From the NCBI RefSeq assembly GCF_023073355.1, contig NZ_JADPJI010000005.1:1984001-2048000 (forward strand): a DNA stretch of 64,000 bases, written 5' to 3'. Under the pieces are notes generated by a model. The model saw nothing but the letters and a program-made list of their open reading frames with translations. It did no database searches and was not told the origin of the DNA. The stretch is from Bradyrhizobium sp. 199. Its GTDB lineage: Bacteria > Pseudomonadota > Alphaproteobacteria > Rhizobiales > Xanthobacteraceae. Positions within the stretch are counted from its first letter, which is position 1; each line of letters starts with the position of its first letter. This document shows, piece by piece, positions 8,727-16,478 of this stretch. Made by a program: the position numbers and the translations under genes.

Positions 8727-10322
8727 TCAAGCCATGACCAGCGCGGCGCCGCGTTCGCCGATCATCAGGCTGGTCGCATTCGTGTTGGCCGACGTGATCT
8801 GCGGCATCACCGAGGCGTCGATCACCCGCAACCGTTCGACACCGCGCACACGGAGCTGCGGATCGAGCACAGCCTGCGCATCGCTGCCCATGCGACAGGT
8901 CCCGACACAGTGAAAAACTGTGCCACCGGTATTCCGCGCAAAATCCCACAGCCCGGCATCATCCCTTGCCGCCTCTCCCGGCACCATCTCGACATCCCAG
9001 AGCGGGCGAAACGCCCTCTGCTGATAGATTTCGCGCAGAATCTTCAGGCCCGCAACAATGGTCTTGCGATCGATCTCTTCGGCAAAATAATTCGGCACGA
9101 TACGCGGCTGTTCGAATGGATCGGTCGAGCTGATCGCAAGCCGACCCCGCGATTGTCCGTGGCACTGCCAGACCGAGGCGGTGAAGCCGGAATAGCTGTG
9201 CAGGGGCTCGCCGGGCTTGTCGACAGAGAGCGGCATCACGTTGAACTGCACGTCCGGTCGTCCGCCGACCGCGTATTCCGTACAGGCTGCGCCGCCCACC
9301 TGTCCCGCCCCGACGGTCAGCGGACCGCTGCCAGTCAGCATCCACTGCAAGCCCATCCTCGCGAGCTCGACGGGATTGCGGACCTGATCGTTGAGCGAAA
9401 TTCGTTGCTTCAGGCGGACGATCAGCCGGGCCTGATAATGGTCCTGGAGATTGGCGCCGACGTCCGGACAATCGGCAACGACAGGAATGCCGAGCTTGCG
9501 CAGCAGGTCCGCCGGACCGACGCCGGAGAGCTGGAGGATCTGCGGCGACTGCAGCGCGCCGCCGGACAGGATGATCTCTCGATCAGCCGCTGCGCTGTGG
9601 ACCTGCCCCTTGCTGATCCACTCTACACCGGTCGCGACGCGCCCGTTGAAAACGACCCTGCTGACATGCGCATGGGTGATGATGGTGAGGTTGGGACGGC
9701 CGGCGACGGGGCGCAGAAACGCAGAAGCCGAACTGGTCCGCCAGTGCCGCCCGATGCCGAGCTGGTAGGTCCCGACGCCGAGCGTCGTTGCGCCGTTGAA
9801 GTCGGGATTGCGCGGCAGGCCGAACTCTACACCCGCCTCGACCCAGGCCTTCGATGCCGGATTGTCGTTGCGGAGATCGGAGGTCTCGAACTCCCCGAGC
9901 CCGCCGTGAAACTGACTCTCGCCGCCACGGTAGCGTTCGTAGCGTCGGAAATACGGCAGGAGTTCGCTATAGCTCCAGCCATCGGCGCCGAGGCGTTCCC
10001 AATCGTCAAAGTCCTCGTGCTGGCCCCGGATGAAGATCAGACCGTTGATCGAGGACGAGCCACCAAGCACGCGGCCACGCGGCCAGACGATGGCACGACC
10101 GCCGCTCCCCTCCGAGGGCTCGGTCCTGAACAGGCGCGAGAATCGCTCGTTGTAAATGGTCCGGTAATAGCCGACCGGAAGTTTCAGCCAGAAATTTCGA
10201 TCCGCTCCGCCGGCCTCCAGCAACAGCACGCGGCAGGACGGATCGGCCGACAAGCGGTTGGCAACGATGCAACCGGCCGAGCCCGCGCCGACGACGATGT
10301 AGTCGTAACCGCGCGCTGGCAT
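8727..10322 (-). CDS. GMC family oxidoreductase (choline dehydrogenase-like)
   Basis: 531 aa FAD-dependent alcohol dehydrogenase/oxidase. The N-terminal dinucleotide-binding motif is VVGAGSAGCIVANRLS. The GMC signature VLGGSSSINGLIFIRG follows, and the C-terminal region has HCVGTCRMG (catalytic His) and SANTNATSLMIGERGA. The ATG overlaps the stop of the upstream racemase-family gene by one base (TGATG), so the two are coupled. Its alcohol substrate is unknown; the neighbours suggest a sugar-acid or hydroxy-acid pathway. Confidence 0.9.
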   Translation of the reverse strand: MPARGYDYIVVGAGSAGCIVANRLSADPSCRVLLLEAGGADRNFWLKLPVGYYRTIYNERFSRLFRTEPSEGSGGRAIVWPRGRVLGGSSSINGLIFIRGQHEDFDDWERLGADGWSYSELLPYFRRYERYRGGESQFHGGLGEFETSDLRNDNPASKAWVEAGVEFGLPRNPDFNGATTLGVGTYQLGIGRHWRTSSASAFLRPVAGRPNLTIITHAHVSRVVFNGRVATGVEWISKGQVHSAAADREIILSGGALQSPQILQLSGVGPADLLRKLGIPVVADCPDVGANLQDHYQARLIVRLKQRISLNDQVRNPVELARMGLQWMLTGSGPLTVGAGQVGGAACTEYAVGGRPDVQFNVMPLSVDKPGEPLHSYSGFTASVWQCHGQSRGRLAISSTDPFEQPRIVPNYFAEEIDRKTIVAGLKILREIYQQRAFRPLWDVEMVPGEAARDDAGLWDFARNTGGTVFHCVGTCRMGSDAQAVLDPQLRVRGVERLRVIDASVMPQITSANTNATSLMIGERGAALVMA

Positions 10323-11449
10323 CAGATCGTCCGGTATTGTTCGACGGAGGCAAGATCGGGCGTGATGCCGATGCCAGCCTCGTCACTGAGCGTGATCATA
10401 CCGTCGCGGACATCGAACACGGGACCACAGAAGCGGTCGCGCAGCGGGTTTTCGTTGCAGTCGACTTCGAGCAGCCCGTCGCCGCCGACGCCGGCGAGAA
10501 GATGCGCGGATGCCAGAAGGCCGACGCCAGCGCCGAGATAATGCGGGCAGAACATCTTTCCCGACGCCAAGATGTCGCCGGCGATGCTCGCGCATGCCGA
10601 CAGCCCGCCCCATTTGGCGATGTCGGGCTGGACGACGCCGAGCACCGGCTCACGCAGCACCTCGGCAAAGCCGGCTTGGCTCGCGATGTTCTCGCCGGCC
10701 GCGAGCGGAAAGCGGATGGCCTCGCGCAATTGGCTCCATTCCTGCCGCGGGCGATCGGCGCGGATCGGCTCCTCAAGCCAGGCGAGACCGAAGCGCTCGA
10801 GTTGCGGGGCAAGTTCCAGCGCCTGCGCTATTGCCCAGCCCTGGTTGACGTCGGCGGCCAACAGGCCTTCGCCTACCAGACGACGCAACGCGGCGAGATT
10901 GGCGCGGTCACCTGCCGGATCGAAGCCGATCTTCAGCTTCAACGCGCGGTAGCCGCGGCTGAGCGCCGCTTCAGCCGTTCGCTCGGACCCGACCGGATTG
11001 ATGCCGCTGGCGTAGACCTTGATCGTGCGCCTCGCCCCGCCGAGCAGCTTCCAGAGCGCAACGCTCTGGCGGCGCGCGTGAAGATCCCAGACGGCGAGAT
11101 CGATGCCGGCGATCGACTGCGCAAATGGCCCGGCTTCCCCGGATTGCAGCGCAAGCACCGAGGTTCCCTGCGTCAGATGCTCGAACGCAGCAGACGCCTC
11201 AGAGGCGTTGAAGCCGACCAGAGCCGGCGCGAGCACGTCGTTGACAAGCCGAACACGATACTCGGCTCCCGGTGCTGGAAAATTGCACCACACTTCGCCC
11301 CAGCCGATGTTTCCGTCGGTGTCCTCGACGCGGACGAACACAGCGGGCCGATCCTTCATGCGCCCAAAGGACGTGATGACCGGCGTATTCAGCGGGTAGC
11401 GATAGCCAAAGGCCTGGACGCTTCGGATGGTGAAAGGCTGCGATGTCAT
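10322..11449 (-). CDS. Mandelate racemase/muconate lactonizing enzyme family protein
   Basis: 375 aa enolase-superfamily enzyme. Visible residues are a KxK acid/base pair (LKLKIGFD), metal ligands in ADVNQGW (Asp), WLEEPI (Glu) and AAGENIAS (Glu), and a His in CPHYLGAGVG. These fit a dehydratase or racemase acting by proton abstraction next to a carboxylate. It is the first gene of the leftward unit with a GMC oxidoreductase and a GntR regulator. Exact substrate cannot be assigned; acid-sugar dehydration is one option. Confidence 0.88.
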   Translation of the reverse strand: MTSQPFTIRSVQAFGYRYPLNTPVITSFGRMKDRPAVFVRVEDTDGNIGWGEVWCNFPAPGAEYRVRLVNDVLAPALVGFNASEASAAFEHLTQGTSVLALQSGEAGPFAQSIAGIDLAVWDLHARRQSVALWKLLGGARRTIKVYASGINPVGSERTAEAALSRGYRALKLKIGFDPAGDRANLAALRRLVGEGLLAADVNQGWAIAQALELAPQLERFGLAWLEEPIRADRPRQEWSQLREAIRFPLAAGENIASQAGFAEVLREPVLGVVQPDIAKWGGLSACASIAGDILASGKMFCPHYLGAGVGLLASAHLLAGVGGDGLLEVDCNENPLRDRFCGPVFDVRDGMITLSDEAGIGITPDLASVEQYRTI

Positions 11450-11493
11450 GCGGGAAAGCCTGCGGCGCCCACGATCAAAGGCGCCACTTGTAT

Positions 11494-11517
11494 GGTCATC
11501 CTATTTATAATATGACC
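11494..11517. promoter_or_regulatory. Inverted repeat in divergent promoter region (candidate GntR operator)
   Basis: GGTCAT and ATGACC arms (perfect) with a 12-base AT-rich spacer, lying between the leftward enzyme operon (start 11449) and the rightward ABC importer (start 11556). The AT-rich centre (TATTTATAATA) could contain a -10 element. The GntR encoded at 7976-8710 is the obvious candidate to bind it, by inference only. Confidence 0.5.
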
Positions 11518-11555
11518 TTTGAAAACATCAACCGCAATCTGGGTGGACGCGTCGA

Positions 11556-12326
11556 ATGAACGGAGCCGGCCTGAGACGCCTCGGTCTCGGATTGCTACCG
11601 TGGATCGGTGCAATCCTGCTCTGGTACGCCGTACGCTGGAGCGGCTTCGTCAACGTTTCACTGATCCCCGCACCGCACCAGGTCGCTGCAAAATCCTTCG
11701 AGCTTCTCACCAAGGAAGGCTTGCTGATCGACATCTTCGCCTCGACGCGGCGCGTCTTTCTCGGCGTCGCGCTCGGCATCCTAGTGGCCGTGCCCGCCGG
11801 ATTTCTGCTCGGGTGGTATCGACCCGCCCGCACGTTCGCCGACCCCATGATCAACTTCTTTCGCGCGCTGCCGCCGATCGCGCTGATCCCGCTGGTGATC
11901 GTCTATTTCGGCGTCGACGAGACCGCAAAGCTCGTCATCCTGTTCTACGCCTCGTTCTTCTCCGGCGTGATCGTGATGTATGAGGGCGTCTCGCAGATCA
12001 CGCCGCTTTACATCCGCGTGGCGCAGACGCTCGGCGCCAACCAGGCGGAGATCTTTCGCAAGGTCATCATTCCCCTCACCGTCCCGCACATTCTCACGGC
12101 GCTGCGGGTGGCGTTGGGCGTGGCCTGGGCGACGCTGGTCGCGTCCGAGCTGATCGCGGCGCAGCGCGGGCTCGGCGCCATGATCCAGAATGCCTCGACC
12201 TACTTCCTGCTCGACGTCATCTATGTCGGCATCATCTGCATCGGCCTGATCGCGCTCATCATGGATTTGATCCTGCGCAAGATCACGGCGCGGCTATTGG
12301 CCTGGCAGGATCGGGCCATCGCATGA
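11556..12326 (+). CDS. ABC transporter permease, nitrate/sulfonate/taurine (SsuC/TauC) type
   Basis: 256 aa inner-membrane permease with about six hydrophobic segments. The EAA-type loop is near residues 160-180 (ANQAEIFRKVIIPLTVPHIL). It begins a rightward operon divergent from the GMC/racemase operon. Its TGA overlaps the ATG of the ATPase gene by 4 nt. The binding protein is encoded third. Confidence 0.9.
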   Translation: MNGAGLRRLGLGLLPWIGAILLWYAVRWSGFVNVSLIPAPHQVAAKSFELLTKEGLLIDIFASTRRVFLGVALGILVAVPAGFLLGWYRPARTFADPMINFFRALPPIALIPLVIVYFGVDETAKLVILFYASFFSGVIVMYEGVSQITPLYIRVAQTLGANQAEIFRKVIIPLTVPHILTALRVALGVAWATLVASELIAAQRGLGAMIQNASTYFLLDVIYVGIICIGLIALIMDLILRKITARLLAWQDRAIA

Positions 12327-13131
12327 ACAAGCGCGCGCAGTTCGACAAGGTTTCGCTGTCCTTCGAGACGCCGAAGGGCCGCCTCAACGTCGTCGAGGAC
12401 GTCAGCTGCGACATCAACGACGGCGACTTCATGCGGTGATCGGGCCGTCCGGCTGCGGCAAGACCACCATGATGAACATGCTCGCCGGCTTCCAGAAGCC
12501 GACGACCGGCAAGGTCCTGTTCGACGGCCGTCCCGTCGCCGGTCCCGGGCCCGAGCGCGGCGTCATCTTCCAGGAATACGGCGTATTCCCCTGGTTGACG
12601 GTAAAGCAGAACATCGCCTTCGGCCTGACGCTCAACGCCAACCATGTCCCGACCGCCGAGCGCGACGCGATCTGCGATCACTATCTCGGCCTGATGGGCC
12701 TGTCCGACTTCGCCAATTCCTATCCGAAGCATCTGTCCGGCGGCATGCGACAACGCCTCGCGATCGCGCGGGCCTATGCGGTGAAGCCGCAGTTTCTCCT
12801 GATGGACGAGCCGTTCGGAGCGCTCGACGCCCAGACCCGCTCCAACATGCAGAACCTGCTGCTCAAGGTGCTGGAGACCGAAGGCAAGACCGTCATGCTG
12901 ATCACTCATTCCGTCGAGGAGGCGATCTACCTCGCATCCCGCATCGTGGTGGTGACGGCGCGGCCGGCGCGGATCAAGGAGATCATCGACGTTCCCTTCG
13001 CCTATCCGCGCGACGAATCGATCCAGGAGCGTCCGGAATTCGCCGAACTGCGAAGCCATATCAGGCAGCTCGTGATGGACGAGTATCGCGCCCAGCAGGC
13101 GCAGATGCGTCCAGTCTCGTTCTCGGAATAA
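12323..13131 (+). pseudogene. ABC transporter ATP-binding protein (SsuB/TauB type), frameshifted
   Basis: ATPase gene of the importer, broken by an apparent one-base deletion near 12431-12433. From ATG 12323 the frame reads MNKRAQFDKVSLSFETPKG and on to NDGDFMR, then stops at 12437-12439. The adjacent frame resumes with VIGPSGCGKTTMMNM (Walker A) and runs to 13131 with LSGGMRQRLAIARA and FLLMDEPFGALD. Adding one base (ATC GCG GTG instead of ATG CGG TGA) restores the usual family reading GDFIAVIGPSGCGKTT. The frame from GTG 12436 alone lacks the N-terminal ~37 residues needed for the first strands. Either a real lesion or a sequencing error; flanking permease and binding protein are intact. 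Confidence 0.85.
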
Positions 13132-13153
13132 CAGGCAAAACGGAGGACACATC

Positions 13154-14149
13154 ATGGATCGGCGGCAATTTCTGACCACGACGGCAGGCCTGGCGCTCGG
13201 CACCTTCACAGCCTCGGCACCGGCGACCGCGCAAGCGAAAACGAAGGTCCGCGTCGGCTATCTTCACACCGTCGCCGTCGACGGCCAGATCTGGACCGGC
13301 ATGGACCGCGGCTCCTTCGAAAAGCAGGGCCTCGATCTCGAGCTGCGGCAGTTTAACACTGGCCTGGAAATCTTTCAGGCGCTGATCGGCGGCAGCCTCG
13401 ACGTGCTGGCGACCGGCGCGGTCCTCTCGAACTTCCCGGCGCGCGGCCAAGGCAAGGTGTTTCTAATCAACGACATCGAGGTCGCGACCGCGCAGCTGTG
13501 GGTCCGCGGCGATCAGGACATCAAGTCGTTCGCCGACCTGAAAGGCAAGCGCATCGCAACCGCGACCGGCACGACGGCGCACGTGTTCCTCGACACCGCG
13601 CTGCGGGCCAACAAGGTCGATCCCAAGGAGGTCGAGCTCGTCAACCAGACCATGCCGGCGGCCGTGACCGCCTTCATCTCCGGCGCCGTGCCGGCCGTGG
13701 CGCTCTGGGTGCCGTTCAACGTCACGGTCCGCGACAAGGTACCGGGCGCGACCATGCTTGCCGATGCGTCAGCCTATTATCCAAAGGCGGCCATCATTGG
13801 CGGCTGGGCTGCGGCGAACGACTATTATGAACCCAACAAGGAAACCCTGGCCAAGCTGATCCGCGGCTGGGCTGATGCCAACGACTATATCGTCGCCAAC
13901 AGCAACGAGGCGATGGAGAAGCTGCAAAAGGGGCATTACAGCCAAACGCCGCTGTCGGACATCAACGAGTCCTTCAAGGCTCAGAAGATGTTCACTTCCA
14001 AGGATTGGAAGCGGATGTACTCGGACGGGACCGTCACCAACTGGCTGCAGCAATCGACAGACTTCTTCATGGCCAACGCCGGCATCAAGGACTTCACGCC
14101 TGCGAGCAAATACTTCGATCCGAGCCTGTATTTGAAGACGATCGCCTAG
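13154..14149 (+). CDS. ABC transporter substrate-binding protein, SsuA/TauA/NMT1-like
   Basis: 331 aa periplasmic binding protein. The N-terminal signal has paired arginines (MDRRQFLTTTAG) and ends near residue 28 (TAQA). The body has the features of sulfonate/nitrate/taurine binders (FADLKGKRIATATGTTAHVFLD). The start follows GGAGGA at good spacing. It is the third gene of the importer whose ATPase gene is frameshifted. The ligand is not evident; the divergent genes suggest a carboxylate or alcohol substrate rather than taurine. Confidence 0.88.
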   Translation: MDRRQFLTTTAGLALGTFTASAPATAQAKTKVRVGYLHTVAVDGQIWTGMDRGSFEKQGLDLELRQFNTGLEIFQALIGGSLDVLATGAVLSNFPARGQGKVFLINDIEVATAQLWVRGDQDIKSFADLKGKRIATATGTTAHVFLDTALRANKVDPKEVELVNQTMPAAVTAFISGAVPAVALWVPFNVTVRDKVPGATMLADASAYYPKAAIIGGWAAANDYYEPNKETLAKLIRGWADANDYIVANSNEAMEKLQKGHYSQTPLSDINESFKAQKMFTSKDWKRMYSDGTVTNWLQQSTDFFMANAGIKDFTPASKYFDPSLYLKTIA

Positions 14150-14440
14150 AGACCACGGAGCCGGGAGACTCGGATCGCGCCGCACACGTCATGTTTGCGG
14201 TGCGCTCCAGTTCTCTTTCTCGGCCGATTGATCTGCTAACGTACCAGGCATGTATCAAGCACCGCGGTGAAAACGCCATCCCTTCCGTACGCTCAAATGC
14301 GCTGCTCCACTCCTTATCGGGATGGTGTGGATTACCGGCTCCAAACAGGCTAACCCACTCGCGGTCCTTCGGGCCGCAGACTCCTGGAGGCGAGAGACAT
14401 AGCCAAGGCTACGCCAAACTACGAGATAGCTGCTGCAGCC
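14150..14440. other. Non-coding stretch left of the guaA fragment
   Basis: 291 nt with no convincing ORF on either strand. It has a small hairpin (GGTCCTTCGGGCC near 14367). If the region to the right is an island inserted at guaA, this is the DNA that originally lay downstream of guaA. Confidence 0.4.
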
Positions 14441-14657
14441 CTACTCCCACTCGATCGTCCCCGGCGGCTTGCTGTCACATCGACACCCCCCGGTTCACGC
14501 CCTTCACCTCGTTGATGATGCGCGTGGCGGTCTCGCCCAGGAACTTCATGTCGAATTGGTAGAAATCCGCGGTCATGCCGTCGGTTGAAGTGACGGCGCG
14601 CAGGCCGATGACCAAATCGTAGGTGCGGCCGTTGTCCATGACGTCCACCGTTCTCAT
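14441..14657 (-). pseudogene. Truncated second copy of the 3' end of guaA
   Basis: This segment matches the last ~217 nt of the intact guaA (17528-17742) at roughly 90% identity by eye, including the final Glu-Trp-Glu-stop codons (CTACTCCCACTC on the plus strand). Over the in-frame part the encoded peptide differs from GuaA at only about two of 47 residues ([18 protein letters not shown] against [18 protein letters not shown]), while many more bases differ. The two copies therefore diverged as functional genes before this one was cut off. Two small deletions near its 3' end now break the frame. It has the same orientation as guaA and marks the far edge of the putative island. Confidence 0.88.
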
Positions 14658-14746
14658 TTCGGCGTTCAAGACGCGATGCTATTGCGCGGTCCGATTTGGA
14701 GCAATCGTCATCCCGCCCTAGTTCATGAGCTTTCGGTGCTGCCGGA

Positions 14747-15130
14747 TCACTTTTTAGTCGTGCTGCCAGATAGCTGCTCAGCAGACCCGCCGATTTTGTT
14801 CGAGACCACGTAGACGTCGACGCCGCTCATCGAGCATTCCTCGCTTGATGCTCGATTTTTCGTGATGACCTCGATCGTCTTGCCATCCTTGGTGTGAAAC
14901 GTGATGTCGTAAACCTGCTGGTAGAGATCCTTGCCGATCCTTTCGGATGCGAGACGAACGGCCTTGGTCTGCGCTTCGATCACTGATGGGATATCGATCA
15001 GGCCGGCGTTCTTGAGGTGCACGAGGGCCATGTTAGTGGGCCAACTCGCGCAGTCCGGAGACTTCGCCAGAGCCACCGCAGCCGGCATAGAAAATATTGC
15101 GGCCATCACCACTTTCAACGCGGCGCGCAT
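14747..15130 (-). CDS. Small secreted protein of unknown function
   Basis: 127 aa from ATG 15130 (a TTG lies one codon upstream). A Sec signal peptide is clear (MRAALKVVMAAIFSMPAAVALA), leaving a mature protein of about 105 residues. It has two cysteines, in SPDCASW and EECSMSG, that could pair. I do not recognise a function. Its ATG overlaps the stop of the upstream integrase-like remnant (TGATG), so the pair may be read together. It lies just inside the distal edge of the guaA island. Confidence 0.7.
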   Translation of the reverse strand: MRAALKVVMAAIFSMPAAVALAKSPDCASWPTNMALVHLKNAGLIDIPSVIEAQTKAVRLASERIGKDLYQQVYDITFHTKDGKTIEVITKNRASSEECSMSGVDVYVVSNKIGGSAEQLSGSTTKK

Positions 15131-15282
15131 CAATGCACCACCTTGATGGTGTGGTCGCCACTTTCCCGGATCTGCTTGCGCCTATTGATGGGCAGTACGG
15201 CAACGTACATGCCATCGCGGTCGCCGCGCCTGTAAAGCTTCTCGCCAGGCTTGAGCTTCTGAAGTCCCGTATCGGTCAACAA
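15130..15282 (-). pseudogene. Tyrosine integrase N-terminal (arm-binding, DUF4102-like) remnant
   Basis: 50 codons from TTG 15282, preceded by GGAG at good spacing. The peptide LTDTGLQKLKPGEKLY followed by RRGDRDGMYVAV resembles the first ~30 residues of island integrases with an arm-type DNA-binding domain (usual pattern LTDTxxxxxKPxxKxYxxxDxxGxY). After about 30 residues the resemblance ends and a stop follows; the catalytic domain is missing. Its place beside the distal guaA repeat is where an island integrase is expected. The call rests on a short match by eye. Confidence 0.55.
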
Positions 15283-15309
15283 GGCATTCTCCGTCCGGTT
15301 CGCCGCCAG

Positions 15310-15334
15310 ATACCATCATAGACTATGATGGTAT
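15310..15334. promoter_or_regulatory. Perfect 25-bp palindrome upstream of the integrase remnant
   Basis: ATACCATCATAG and CTATGATGGTAT arms around a single A: 12 bp arms, no mismatch. It lies 27 nt upstream of the TTG of the integrase remnant. The symmetry suggests an operator for a dimeric regulator, or a recombination-related site. There is no T-run as for a terminator. Confidence 0.5.
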
Positions 15335-15392
15335 ATAATCGGTCGAAACGGAGCCCACTAAAAGTGTCCCGTGCACCACCGCGGGTCGGGCA

Positions 15393-16438
15393 TCATATAC
15401 CCCTTATCGAATAGCTCAGGCTCGGGATGAAGGAGATATTCCAAATCCGTTCGATCATCACTTGTGCCGTTTTCAATGCAAGTTGAGTGTCCGTTGCGTT
15501 CGGCGAATACTTCAACTTATGGACGATCTTATTCCGAAACCCTCGAACGGTGTCTATGTCTTTGAATAAAGAGTTTGGCAGTACATCCCATAGCTCAAGC
15601 AGATTGGAGACCATGCTAATGGTGAAATCGCGGCCAACTAGAAAATCATGCCTCTCACGATTGATCTTCTTTTGGCCATTCTCAAATTCACGATTGAGGC
15701 TAGCGAGGTGACGCTCCCACAAGTGGGCAATGCTCCCCTCAGTGATGAACCATGCGAGAATTAAAGAGTCTCGTAGTTTCCAATTTTGTACTCGCTTAGC
15801 CCCTTCGCAAAGGACGCCAAGTCCTTTTCCGAACCTGGCGAACTAACGACTGAAGCAAACATAGTCGAGGCACGCTGAATGACGTCCATAGAGACGACAG
15901 GCCGCATCATAATCCTCGAGTCGTACTCGATTGGCACTCCATGCGAGTAGTTTGATAGGTTCCGGCCCATCTGGAAGACAGATACCACGCTTTCCATTGC
16001 TATGTTTTCGCCGACACTCTTACCGTCTTCGTAATGGACACGGAATGCATCTCGGTTGGTGATCTCATGGAGATCAAAATAGACAAAATTGGCGACTTCC
16101 AGCATCGCCGAGTCGAGCAGCAGATAGAAAGCGTTCAGGTAATCGAGATATTCGCCCCACCTCCTTACGATGTCTTCAATCCTCCCAGGTTGGTCCTGTT
16201 CCTGACCTCCTTCCAAAGCCACAATGCGGAGCATGATCCGACCGTCTCTGCAAATCTTTATCGTGTAGGAATCCGTCTCACACGAAAAGACTTCCTTTGC
16301 CATTTGGTCATGAAACCAGCCTTCGCGCTCCCGGCTTGAGAAGTCGAGCTTACTGCACGCCCAAAATGGCCTTGATGGGTAGAAGGCAGTGAATTGGCCG
16401 ATTGGCACGGAGTGGCGCTCCTTGATGATGCTCAGCAC
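15393..16438 (-). pseudogene. HEPN-motif protein gene, split by a frameshift
   Basis: Two consecutive frames form one gene. The 5' part (16438-15761, GTG start, 225 aa) ends SEYKIGNYETL-stop. The next frame continues without interruption as SLILAWFITEGSIAHLWERHL and runs to 15393. One missing base near 15763-15770 (GAGAC-TCTTTAATT) accounts for the break and would give NYETSLILAWF, about 348 aa in all. The C-terminal part carries RNKIVH (codons about 15536-15519), the RNxxxH motif of HEPN RNases. It starts 40 nt after the DUF4365-like gene, so the two were probably one operon. The 5' end is uncertain: an in-frame stop lies shortly upstream of the GTG. The N-terminal ~200 residues match nothing I know. 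Confidence 0.65.
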
Positions 16439-16478
16439 GTCGTAGACGGGTGGAGCAATGCGACACCCATCCTAGGCG

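Noticed and set aside
8910..10541. A 543-codon plus-strand frame opposite the GMC oxidoreductase
   Set aside because: Antisense shadow without recognisable motifs; the minus strand has complete GMC motifs.
14360..14441. Possible tmRNA or small RNA with a GGTCCTTCGGGCC hairpin
   Set aside because: The tag-like and acceptor-like features do not line up; nothing else supports an RNA gene.
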